Assembly (NCBI GenBank): GCA_947627525.1
Contig: CANQWJ010000099.1
Coordinates: 1 to 5,305 of the forward strand
Source: an uncultured Bacilli bacterium
GTDB taxonomy: Bacteria; Bacillota_I; Bacilli_A; RF39; UBA660
Length of the DNA: 5,305 nt
Direction: 5' to 3'
Positions 1 to 5,305 of this stretch are shown one piece after another. The notes below the pieces were generated by a model. That model was not told where the DNA came from. It did not search any database and saw only the letters and a list, made by a program, of their open reading frames with translations. Position 1 is the first letter of the stretch, and every line of letters starts with the position of its first letter. The position numbers and the translations under genes are program-made.

Positions 1-279
1 CCGAAAAGCAGCACGTCCCCCATTCTTTTGTGCTTCCGCAATTGCATGAAGAGCAAATGTTGTCTTACCACTTGATTCAGGTCCATATATCTCAATTATT
101 CTTCCTTTTGGATAACCCCCAACTCCAAGTGCTAAGTCAAGAGCTAAAGATCCACTAGAAACAACTTCTACTTCCATGTGCTTACTCTCACCAAGTTTCA
201 TTATAGATCCTTTACCAAATTGTTTTTCTATATCCGCTAAAACTTGATCTAAAGTTTTATCTTTTTCTGATTTTGCCAT
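1..279 (-). CDS. recA: Recombinase RecA, N-terminal part (cut by window edge)
   Basis: RecA is the ATP-dependent strand-exchange protein of homologous recombination and the co-protease that triggers LexA self-cleavage in the SOS response. Only the first 93 codons are visible (whole proteins have about 350), and the frame is open to base 1. The translation starts MAKSEKDKTLDQ and contains the RecA-specific stretch FGKGSIMKLG (residues 21-30) and the Walker A loop GPESSGKT (residues 66-73), with the ATP-binding Lys at 72 exactly as in E. coli RecA. The ATG at 277-279 is preceded by a strong GGAGGT site (287-292) seven bases away, so the start is secure. It lies downstream of pgsA on the same strand but is separated by a terminator and has its own promoter and a LexA box. 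The usual cinA gene between pgsA and recA is absent. Confidence 0.98.
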   Translation of the reverse strand, partial: MAKSEKDKTLDQVLADIEKQFGKGSIMKLGESKHMEVEVVSSGSLALDLALGVGGYPKGRIIEIYGPESSGKTTFALHAIAEAQKNGGRAAFR

Positions 280-286
280 CAATAAT

Positions 287-343
287 ACCTCCAATTTTCT
301 TTGCTTACATCTTAATAATACAATATATTTTTTTAAAAAGCAA
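287..343 (-). promoter_or_regulatory. recA promoter and ribosome binding site
   Basis: Read on the minus strand, a -35 box TTGCTT (338-343) lies 17 bases from a -10 box TATTAT (315-320), which would start transcription near 308, about 29 bases before the recA ATG. The GGAGGT ribosome binding site is at 287-292. The spacing is ideal for a sigma-A promoter, although both boxes deviate from consensus and the region is very AT-rich. The call is inferred from sequence only. Confidence 0.65.
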
Positions 344-351
344 GCATTTTT

Positions 352-365
352 CGAACAAATGTTTA
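352..365 (-). promoter_or_regulatory. LexA (DinR) operator upstream of recA
   Basis: The 14 bases CGAACAAATGTTTA match the Bacillus-type SOS box CGAACRNRYGTTYG at all positions but the last. The box lies 8 bases upstream of the proposed recA -35 box, between that promoter and the pgsA terminator. This is where an operator for SOS control of recA would be expected. No lexA gene is in the window, so the repressor is inferred. Confidence 0.72.
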
Positions 366-393
366 AAATAATATTTTTCGTTGTAAAATCAAT

Positions 394-425
394 AAAAAAA
401 AGACTTTTCTCTTTTAAAAAAAGTC
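394..425 (-). terminator. Rho-independent terminator after pgsA
   Basis: On the minus strand a 7-bp stem (GACTTTT at 419-425 pairing with AAAAGTC at 402-408) with a 10-base loop is followed at once by eight T residues (394-401). It lies 26 bases beyond the pgsA stop, so it ends the gpsB-rnpB-rodZ-pgsA unit before recA. The stem is AT-rich and hence weak, but the T tract is clear. On the plus strand the stem is followed only by a broken T run, and no plus-strand gene reads into it. Confidence 0.75.
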
Positions 426-450
426 ATTTTCTTACATTTTTATATTAAAT

Positions 451-1053
451 TTACTTTTTTTCATTATCACTAAAAATTAGTTTTCGATTCATAAAATAAT
501 ATTGGAACATTGATATTAGTGACATAATCGTTGCGAAATACATTAGGAAATCAGCAACTTGTAAATTCCACATTTCAAATGGTAAATTATAACAAAAAAC
601 CAATACTAAACCAACCATCAAAGACGCTGTTTTCCACTTTCCTGATTTGATAGCAGCAATGACGACACCTTTACTTGCAGCTTCCATTTGAATAGCATTG
701 ACAACAATATCACGTAGTATTACAACAACAGGAATAATTGTATCAATCATTCCTTGACTAGCAAGGATAATTAAAACGGAATCAACTAATACTTTATCAG
801 CTATGGCATCTAACATCTTTCCCGTATTGGTAATCATCTTATATTTACGAGCAATCATCCCATCAAGAAAGTCTGTAATACTTGCGATGACAAAAAGTCC
901 TCCAGCTATAAAATATTTTATTTCACATCTTATTCCGCCAATGATAACTGGTTCTAAATGGACATTAATTAAATAAAAAGGAAATAATAACACAAATATG
1001 ATTACAACACTTAAAATTAATCTAGAAATTGTCAATTTATTAGGCAAGTTCAA
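451..1053 (-). CDS. pgsA: CDP-diacylglycerol-glycerol-3-phosphate 3-phosphatidyltransferase
   Basis: PgsA is a membrane enzyme that transfers the phosphatidyl group of CDP-diacylglycerol to glycerol 3-phosphate, giving phosphatidylglycerophosphate, the first step to phosphatidylglycerol and cardiolipin. The complete CDP-alcohol phosphotransferase motif is present: D61-x2-D64-G65-x2-A68-R69-x8-G78-x3-D82-x3-D86. Several hydrophobic segments flank it (about 8-28, 48-60, 90-117, 145-157 and 168-187). I choose the TTG at 1051-1053, giving 200 residues that begin MNLPNKLTISR, the usual PgsA N-terminus. This start has a GAGGTGA ribosome site (1059-1065) five bases upstream. The longer GTG start at 1062 (203 residues) would place its start codon inside that site. 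The gene overlaps the end of rodZ by 14 bases, which suggests translational coupling. The rodZ-pgsA order is standard in Firmicutes. Confidence 0.95.
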   Translation of the reverse strand: MNLPNKLTISRLILSVVIIFVLLFPFYLINVHLEPVIIGGIRCEIKYFIAGGLFVIASITDFLDGMIARKYKMITNTGKMLDAIADKVLVDSVLIILASQGMIDTIIPVVVILRDIVVNAIQMEAASKGVVIAAIKSGKWKTASLMVGLVLVFCYNLPFEMWNLQVADFLMYFATIMSLISMFQYYFMNRKLIFSDNEKK

Positions 1054-1549
1054 TTTCTTCACCTCGCAATCCCATCAATTCACTATTACGATTATTAGGT
1101 TTATTTTCACTAACACTTCTAAGATAAATAAAAGCCACAAGTAGTAAAATTAAAAAGATTATTATTTCAATCAAAAGGGGTCTTAGTTTCATCAACCTAT
1201 CAAAATTAATACTTCTCTTTCTTATCTTAGTATAAGGAGAATATACTTTCTTTTCCTCTTCTTCACGTTGTTGTTTAGCATTCAATATATCTTCCAAAGA
1301 AATTCTTGAAGTGTGTTCAAATAAAAAATCATTAAATTCATCAACAACTTTTTCTGGATCAAGTCCTAAATATTTAGCATATTCTTTAATTATACCTTTA
1401 AGTTCTAACATATCTTTAAAAGCTCTTGTATTACCTTCTTCAATATTTTCAACATCATCGCTATTAAGATTTAAGTCTTCGGCTGCTTCTTCAAGCCCAA
1501 CCCCCATCTCTTCGCGTTTTTCTTTTAAGTATTCTCCAAGTTCTTTCAA
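1040..1549 (-). CDS. rodZ: Short RodZ-like HTH membrane protein
   Basis: RodZ proteins are bitopic membrane proteins whose cytoplasmic helix-turn-helix domain binds MreB and helps keep the elongation machinery and cell shape. This 169-residue protein has an N-terminal RodZ-type HTH domain (about 1-75, opening with LGEYLKEKREEMGVGLEEAA), an acidic/basic linker (90-105), a basic juxtamembrane patch (108-122, KIRKR and later RLMKLRP), one membrane helix (about 125-143) and a 26-residue outer tail. B. subtilis RodZ (YmfM) is roughly 290-300 residues with an extracytoplasmic beta domain; that domain is absent here. The start is TTG (1547-1549) with GAGGTG at 1555-1560. It lies 20 bases after the end of rnpB and overlaps pgsA, matching the ymfM-pgsA order of Firmicutes. 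The gene identity rests on domain order and context; another HTH membrane protein is possible but less likely. No mreB is in the window. Confidence 0.82.
   Translation of the reverse strand: MKELGEYLKEKREEMGVGLEEAAEDLNLNSDDVENIEEGNTRAFKDMLELKGIIKEYAKYLGLDPEKVVDEFNDFLFEHTSRISLEDILNAKQQREEEEKKVYSPYTKIRKRSINFDRLMKLRPLLIEIIIFLILLLVAFIYLRSVSENKPNNRNSELMGLRGEEIELA
1059..1065 (-). promoter_or_regulatory. Ribosome binding site that decides the pgsA start
   Basis: GAGGTGA on the minus strand sits inside the last codons of rodZ, five bases before the TTG at 1053. The only alternative upstream start in frame, GTG 1060-1062, is part of this same motif and has no good site of its own. The rodZ gene uses the same arrangement, GAGGTG five bases before a TTG. 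Confidence 0.75.
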
Positions 1550-1569
1550 AATAACACCTCATATCAAAT

Positions 1570-1924
1570 AAAAATACTTTATAAGCCTCATTCTGTACTC
1601 TTTCGAGCGACAAACATTTATCTACTGTTACCAGTCTCTAACTCCGTTCGTTTCCTTCGTTAAAGCTCTCCTACCAAATTTGGATTTCTCACTCGTGGGG
1701 TTTACCGCGTTTCACTCTTTCATTTCTAAAAGAATTCGTCACTGTGGCACTTTACAATTAATAATACCCTATCAAAGACTTAGGTACGTTCATCGCCGTT
1801 AACTATTAAATAGCTACCTAGAGTTAGTATATTCCTCTAGCACGAACACTACAATCATCACAGACTGTGTGAGCAAGGACTTTCCTCACCATTATAAAAA
1901 TAGCGCGTTTGTCAAAGTATCTTT
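1570..1924 (-). ncRNA. rnpB: RNase P RNA, bacterial type B
   Basis: This is the catalytic RNA of RNase P, which removes the 5' leader from tRNA precursors. Read on the minus strand, the conserved 5' element GAGGAAAGTCC is at 1877-1887 and its partner ACAGAATGAGGCTTAT at 1581-1596; together they form the P4 core. The L15 element CGCGGTAAACCCC, whose GGU pairs with the tRNA CCA end, is at about 1697-1709. The segment AAAGTGCCACAGTGACGAA and the P12 arm that follows align closely with B. subtilis RNase P RNA. The ends are set by helix P1 (1914-1924 with 1570-1580, 11 pairs including one G-U) and P2 (1907-1913 with 1609-1615, seven pairs), giving about 355 nucleotides against about 400 in B. subtilis. 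It begins five bases after the gpsB stop and ends 20 bases before the rodZ start codon. No convincing promoter or terminator of its own is visible. Confidence 0.97.
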
Positions 1925-1929
1925 ATATT

Positions 1930-2268
1930 TTATTGTTGTTCTTCTTTTCCATAAACAATCTTTTCTAATTGCGAAAGACGTTTCATTATATCAACATTAG
2001 TTACTTCTTTTCTCTCTGTACTTCCACTTTTAGCAATCTCAATATTCGTCTCTAAATTACGAATCTCTTGTTTTAACTTTGTTATTTCCTCTAATAATTC
2101 TTCTTTTTCAGCATCTTTTTCACGAATTATTTTTGCGAATTCTTCATAGTCACCAATAATTACATCTAAGAATTGATCAACTTCTTTTAAATTGAATCCA
2201 CGAACATCAACCTTAAACTCTTTATCTAAAATATCTTGAGGAGTTAAACTAATACGATTTTGATACAT
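1930..2268 (-). CDS. gpsB: Cell division/wall adaptor GpsB (DivIVA family)
   Basis: GpsB is a small cytoplasmic adaptor at the membrane that docks the N-terminal tails of penicillin-binding proteins and coordinates septal and lateral wall synthesis. The 112-residue product has the DivIVA/GpsB N-domain (ILDKEFKVDVRGFNLKEVDQ, residues 13-32), a coiled coil (about 36-78), a variable linker (79-90) and the GpsB-type C-terminal helix (NVDIMKRLSQLEKIVYG, 91-107). It aligns without gaps to B. subtilis GpsB over the first 40 residues. The PBP-binding residues D31 and D35 are kept, while the groove Tyr25 is Phe here. The short length and C-terminal helix separate it from DivIVA proper. The ATG at 2266-2268 has GGTGAT at 2272-2277. 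It is first in the leftward unit, directly before rnpB, an association known from other Firmicutes. Confidence 0.95.
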   Translation of the reverse strand: MYQNRISLTPQDILDKEFKVDVRGFNLKEVDQFLDVIIGDYEEFAKIIREKDAEKEELLEEITKLKQEIRNLETNIEIAKSGSTERKEVTNVDIMKRLSQLEKIVYGKEEQQ

Positions 2269-2313
2269 ATTATCACCATTCCTTATAAAATATTACTTTT
2301 CATTATCAAATAT

Positions 2314-2342
2314 ATTATATAACACAAACATCTTTTCTTCAA
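2314..2342 (-). promoter_or_regulatory. Promoter for gpsB and the leftward unit
   Basis: On the minus strand, TTGAAG (2337-2342) and a perfect TATAAT (2314-2319) are separated by 17 bases. This places the transcription start near 2307 and gives a leader of about 40 bases before the gpsB ATG. It probably also supplies rnpB, rodZ and pgsA, since no clear promoter is seen between them. Confidence 0.7.
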
Positions 2343-2413
2343 TAATTTTATTTTTCATAGTTTTTCCACTTAAAATACACATATAATGTTTATGATAAAA
2401 ATATACTTTTATA

Positions 2414-2442
2414 TTGGTAAATTATCAATATTATAGTATAAT
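2414..2442 (+). promoter_or_regulatory. Promoter for recU-ponA
   Basis: TTGGTA (2414-2419) and a perfect TATAAT (2437-2442) are separated by exactly 17 bases. The predicted start near 2449 leaves only about 11 bases before the recU ATG, just enough for the AGGTGG ribosome site (2450-2455). Another TATAAT at 2382-2387 has no good -35 box. The rest of the divergent gap (2343-2413) is AT-rich and shows nothing I can name. Confidence 0.65.
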
Positions 2443-2459
2443 TTAGTGTAGGTGGTTTA

Positions 2460-3032
2460 ATGAAATACCCTAATGGTGTGAAACAACAAAAAACAAGTGA
2501 TTTACATATTCAATATGGTAATCGTGGAATGAATCTTGAAAAAGATTTAAATGATTCCAATAATTACTATATCGATATGGAAAAGGCTTTCATCTATAAA
2601 AAGCCAACACCTATTCAAATAACTAAAGTTGATTACCCATCTAGGAGTGCTGCGGTTATTAGAGAAGCTTATTTTAAAGAACCATCAACTACCGATTATA
2701 ATGGAATATATCGTGGAAATTATATTGACTTTGAAGCCAAAGAAACAAATAATAAAACATCTTTTCCATTAAATAATATAAATGCTCATCAAATTAAACA
2801 TATTGAAAATGTTTATAAAGCTAATGGTATTTGTTTCTTAATCGTTAGATTTAACTTTTTGAATGAAACATATCTTTTAATGGCAAAAGACTTTCTCGAT
2901 TTTATCAAAGGCAATAGTCGTAAGTCAATACCTATTTCTTATTTCAAAGAATATGGTCATAAAATAGAAGAAAAATATATTCCAAGATTAGATTATTTAA
3001 AAATAATAGATAAAATATTAGATAATAAATAG
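2460..3032 (+). CDS. recU: Holliday junction resolvase RecU
   Basis: RecU is the Gram-positive resolvase that cleaves four-way DNA junctions during recombination and repair; it also modulates RecA. The 190-residue product (B. subtilis RecU has 206) keeps the family blocks: NRGMNLEKDLN (21-31), KKPTPIQI (47-54), SRSAAVIREAYFK (61-73), TTDYNGIYRGNYIDFEAKET (77-96) and SFPLNNINAHQIKH (101-114). The PD-(D/E)XK nuclease residues D79, E92 and K94 and the conserved R62 correspond to B. subtilis D88, E101, K103 and R71 at a constant offset of nine. The N-terminal tail before NRGM is shorter than in B. subtilis. The ATG is preceded by AGGTGG at 2450-2455. The gene ends in TAG 18 bases before the class A PBP; the recU-ponA pair is a conserved operon in Firmicutes. 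Confidence 0.98.
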   Translation: MKYPNGVKQQKTSDLHIQYGNRGMNLEKDLNDSNNYYIDMEKAFIYKKPTPIQITKVDYPSRSAAVIREAYFKEPSTTDYNGIYRGNYIDFEAKETNNKTSFPLNNINAHQIKHIENVYKANGICFLIVRFNFLNETYLLMAKDFLDFIKGNSRKSIPISYFKEYGHKIEEKYIPRLDYLKIIDKILDNK

Positions 3033-3050
3033 AATATTGGGAGGTATAAC

Positions 3051-5305
3051 ATGGCCAATAATAATAAAAAAGGAAATAATTATCAAAGTAGTATTAGTAG
3101 CCGAAGAAGTGATAAATATAAAGCAAATAATTCTAGTAATTCTAAGGCTAATACAAAAACAAATAATAGTTCTAGTAAAAATAAAGGACAAGTAAAACAT
3201 GAATATGTAAATAAAAGTACTAGTTCCAATAAACATACTACTAATCATAGTGTTAATAATGCATCTAGTCATAGCACAAGAACAAATCCTAATGTAAAAG
3301 TAAAAAGAAGTAAAAAGAAACTTGATACCAATACCTTAATTTTCTTTTCCGTAATTGCTCTTGCTTTAATCATTTTGTTGTTAAAGACAATGGGTGTGTT
3401 ACTAACAACTCTTACTATTGTCGGAATTGGTTTAATCATTTTATTTTCAAGACTATTGAAAAAGTTAAGACGTAATAAAATAATGCGTGTTCTAATCAAT
3501 GTCTTTACGATTTTATTCTTAATAATATGTATTGCTGTTGTTGGTGGTGTTGTCTACTTTGCTTCTATCATCGTTCGTGAAGCACCAGAATGGGACACTA
3601 ATAAGTTAAACAAGAAAGAAACATCCATTTATTATACATCAGATGGAAAAGTTCTTGCAGAAATGAGTACTGAAAAACGTGAATTAATAACTTACGAAGA
3701 TTGTAGTGAAAACTTGATTGATGCTATTGTTGCTGTTGAGGATTCAAGATTCTATCAACACAATGGATTTGACCCTTTACGTTTCTTACGTGCATCTATT
3801 GGACAAGTATTACATTTGTCTAATGCCGGTGGTGCATCAACCTTATCAATGCAATTGATTACTACAACCTTTACTGACCCTCTACGTGATAGTTCTGGAA
3901 TGAATGAAGAAGGTATTAAAAGAAAATTTACAGATATTTATCTTGCCGTTTTCAAACTAGAAAAAGAGTTTTCCAAAAAAGAGATTATGGAATTTTATGT
4001 TAATAATCACAACTTAGGTAGTAATGCCTATGGTGTTGAACAAGCTGCTGAAACGTATTTTGGAAAGCATGCTTCAGAATTAAATCTTGCTGAAGCAGCA
4101 ACGATTGCTGGATTATTCCAAGCTCCAACCGCTTATAATCCGTTCTTATATCCTGAAAAAGCAACCGAAAGACGTGAACAAGTATTAAATTTAATGCTTA
4201 CTCATGGATATATTACTAAAGAAGAATATAATATTGCGAATTCCATTCCAATTGAAAGTTTGTTAGTTGAAAGTACAGGAGAAGTTCAGCAATATCAAAG
4301 ATATATTGATCTTGTAACAGATGAACTAGAAAAAAAATATAGTATTGATCCATTTACTTCATCAATTCAAGTCTATACCAATGTTAATTTAAAGAAACAA
4401 AAAGGACTAGACGATATATTTGATGGTAAAACATTCAAATGGGAAAACAGTAAAGTTCAATCTGGTATTGCCGCTATTGATGTCGATACAGGTAAGATTG
4501 AAGCCATCGCCGGATATCGAAAAGAGAAAGTTCAACGTCCACAAAATCGTGCTACAACTTTAACAAAACAAATAGGTTCAACTGCTAAACCATTATTTGA
4601 TTATGGTCCAGCAATGGAATATAATGGTTACTCTACTTATACAACAATTAATGATACTAAACACTATTATAGTAGTGGTAAAGAAATGCGTAATTCTGAC
4701 CGTAGATATATGGGAACAATCACTTTAAAAACAGCTCTTGCACAATCAAGAAATATCCCAGCTTTAAAAACATTCCAAAGTGTTAAAAATGAAAATATTT
4801 ATAACTTTGTAACTGGTTTAGGAATTACACCAGAAACAAGTGAAGGTTCTACTTACCTACATGAAGCTCATTCAATTGGTGCCTTTTCTACAAAAAATGG
4901 AGCAACACCTTTAAAGATGGCTGCTGCTTATGCTGCTTTTGCTAATGGTGGATATTATTGTGAACCATATGCTATTAGTAAAATCGTTTATCGTGATACT
5001 GGTGAAGAAATTCCTATTGAACCAAAATGTACTAGAGCAATGTCTGATTCAACAGCATTTATGATTACTTATTGTCTTGAATATGCTGTAACTAATGGAT
5101 TGTCTAGTGGTGCTGGTATTAAAGGACTACACATTGCTGCTAAAACTGGTACAACTAACTATTCAGAAGCTGATGCTAAAGCCTTCAACTTGCCAAGTTA
5201 TGCTATACCTGATGCTTGGATTGTTGGATATGACCCAGACACAGCTGTCGCAATGTGGTATGGATATGATAAAATTACTGATGGTTATTTGAAGTCGGCA
5301 TCATC
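3051..5305 (+). CDS. ponA: Class A penicillin-binding protein PBP1, 3' end beyond window
   Basis: This is a bifunctional wall synthase that polymerises lipid II (GT51 domain) and cross-links peptides (transpeptidase domain). 751 codons are visible and open to the edge. Order: a Ser/Asn/Lys-rich disordered cytoplasmic tail (1-90), three hydrophobic segments (about 95-112, 114-135 and 148-174) split by the basic KKLRRNK (137-143), the GT domain (about 190-400) and the transpeptidase domain (about 465 on). GT motifs: E230-D231-x2-F234-x2-H237-x-G239, GASTLSMQL (261-269), RKFTD (291-295), YGVEQAAETYFGK (327-339) and EAATIAGLFQAP (348-359). Transpeptidase motifs: the nucleophile in S510-T-A-K513, S566-R-N568 and K698-T-G700. 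Two GT residues are unusual: T271 where Lys/Arg is normal and D295 where the second catalytic Glu is normal. The ATG has GGGAGGT at 3039-3045. It follows recU by 18 bases, probably in one transcript. Confidence 0.97.
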   Translation, partial: MANNNKKGNNYQSSISSRRSDKYKANNSSNSKANTKTNNSSSKNKGQVKHEYVNKSTSSNKHTTNHSVNNASSHSTRTNPNVKVKRSKKKLDTNTLIFFSVIALALIILLLKTMGVLLTTLTIVGIGLIILFSRLLKKLRRNKIMRVLINVFTILFLIICIAVVGGVVYFASIIVREAPEWDTNKLNKKETSIYYTSDGKVLAEMSTEKRELITYEDCSENLIDAIVAVEDSRFYQHNGFDPLRFLRASIGQVLHLSNAGGASTLSMQLITTTFTDPLRDSSGMNEEGIKRKFTDIYLAVFKLEKEFSKKEIMEFYVNNHNLGSNAYGVEQAAETYFGKHASELNLAEAATIAGLFQAPTAYNPFLYPEKATERREQVLNLMLTHGYITKEEYNIANSIPIESLLVESTGEVQQYQRYIDLVTDELEKKYSIDPFTSSIQVYTNVNLKKQKGLDDIFDGKTFKWENSKVQSGIAAIDVDTGKIEAIAGYRKEKVQRPQNRATTLTKQIGSTAKPLFDYGPAMEYNGYSTYTTINDTKHYYSSGKEMRNSDRRYMGTITLKTALAQSRNIPALKTFQSVKNENIYNFVTGLGITPETSEGSTYLHEAHSIGAFSTKNGATPLKMAAAYAAFANGGYYCEPYAISKIVYRDTGEEIPIEPKCTRAMSDSTAFMITYCLEYAVTNGLSSGAGIKGLHIAAKTGTTNYSEADAKAFNLPSYAIPDAWIVGYDPDTAVAMWYGYDKITDGYLKSAS

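Noticed and set aside
1311..1571. Plus-strand open frame of 86 codons opposite rodZ
   Set aside because: It is the antisense shadow of rodZ: Ser/Leu-rich, no ribosome site, no recognisable domain, and it runs into the RNase P RNA end.
1925..1990. Possible separate promoter for rnpB at the end of gpsB
   Set aside because: TTGTTT about 17 bases before CAATAA is the best pairing I find on the minus strand, and the -10 part is too poor to report as a feature.
2343..2413. Possible riboswitch or small RNA in the divergent gap
   Set aside because: The stretch is AT-rich with no stable stem, no conserved motif and no terminator. A second TATAAT at 2382-2387 lacks a usable -35 box.
3051..3320. Repetitive AAT/AGT/AAA-rich stretch that looks like simple repeats
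   Set aside because: It is in frame with the PBP, has no fixed repeat unit, and matches the disordered cytoplasmic tail expected of PBP1.
3018..3499. Two minus-strand open frames opposite the start of ponA
   Set aside because: Their Ile/Thr/Phe-rich translations are the complement of the AAT/AGT/AAA-rich and hydrophobic codons of the PBP tail and membrane segments. The PBP frame is clearly the real one.
5095..5292. Plus-strand open frame of 65 codons inside ponA
   Set aside because: It is an out-of-frame shadow of the transpeptidase domain around the KTG motif.
1..5305. Mollicute-type code with TGA as tryptophan
   Set aside because: Tryptophan codons in the PBP are TGG and no gene needs an in-frame TGA to be read through.
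1..5305. Mobile elements, CRISPR repeats, toxin-antitoxin or defence genes
   Set aside because: No transposase, spaced direct repeats or unexplained gene-sized gap is present; every stretch longer than 200 bases is assigned to a housekeeping gene or RNA.

Overview
The window is about 70% A+T and reads as chromosomal housekeeping DNA from a walled, low-GC Gram-positive bacterium, most likely class Bacilli in the broad sense. The evidence is GpsB, RecU next to a class A PBP, a type B RNase P RNA, strong GGAGG-type ribosome binding sites and a Bacillus-type LexA box. Tryptophan is read from TGG and no reading frame needs TGA decoded, so the standard bacterial code fits. The order or genus cannot be fixed from this sequence; a gut-associated lineage near Erysipelotrichales/RF39 is only a guess.

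Layout: two transcription units diverge from about 2269-2459. Leftward (minus strand), a promoter drives gpsB (cell division/wall adaptor), then rnpB (RNase P RNA, absent from protein-only ORF predictions), a short rodZ-like HTH membrane protein and pgsA (phosphatidylglycerophosphate synthase). This unit ends at a rho-independent terminator at 394-425. recA follows on the same strand with its own promoter and a LexA box; only its first 93 codons are in the window. Rightward (plus strand), a promoter with a very short leader drives recU (Holliday junction resolvase) and, 18 bases on, a class A penicillin-binding protein (ponA/PBP1) that runs off the right edge.

Functionally the window joins wall growth and division (GpsB, PBP1, RodZ), phospholipid synthesis (PgsA), recombination (RecA, RecU) and RNA processing (RNase P). 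GpsB and PBP1 are known partners in Firmicutes, and both are encoded here. The layout looks like two Firmicutes neighbourhoods fused: recU-ponA/gpsB-rnpB and rodZ-pgsA-(cinA)-recA, with cinA missing.

I see no mobile element, CRISPR array, tRNA, prophage or defence gene, and no clear undescribed system. The points most worth a second look are the rnpB gene wedged between two coding genes without a visible promoter or terminator, unusual residues in the PBP glycosyltransferase active site, three predicted membrane segments in that PBP, and start-codon corrections.
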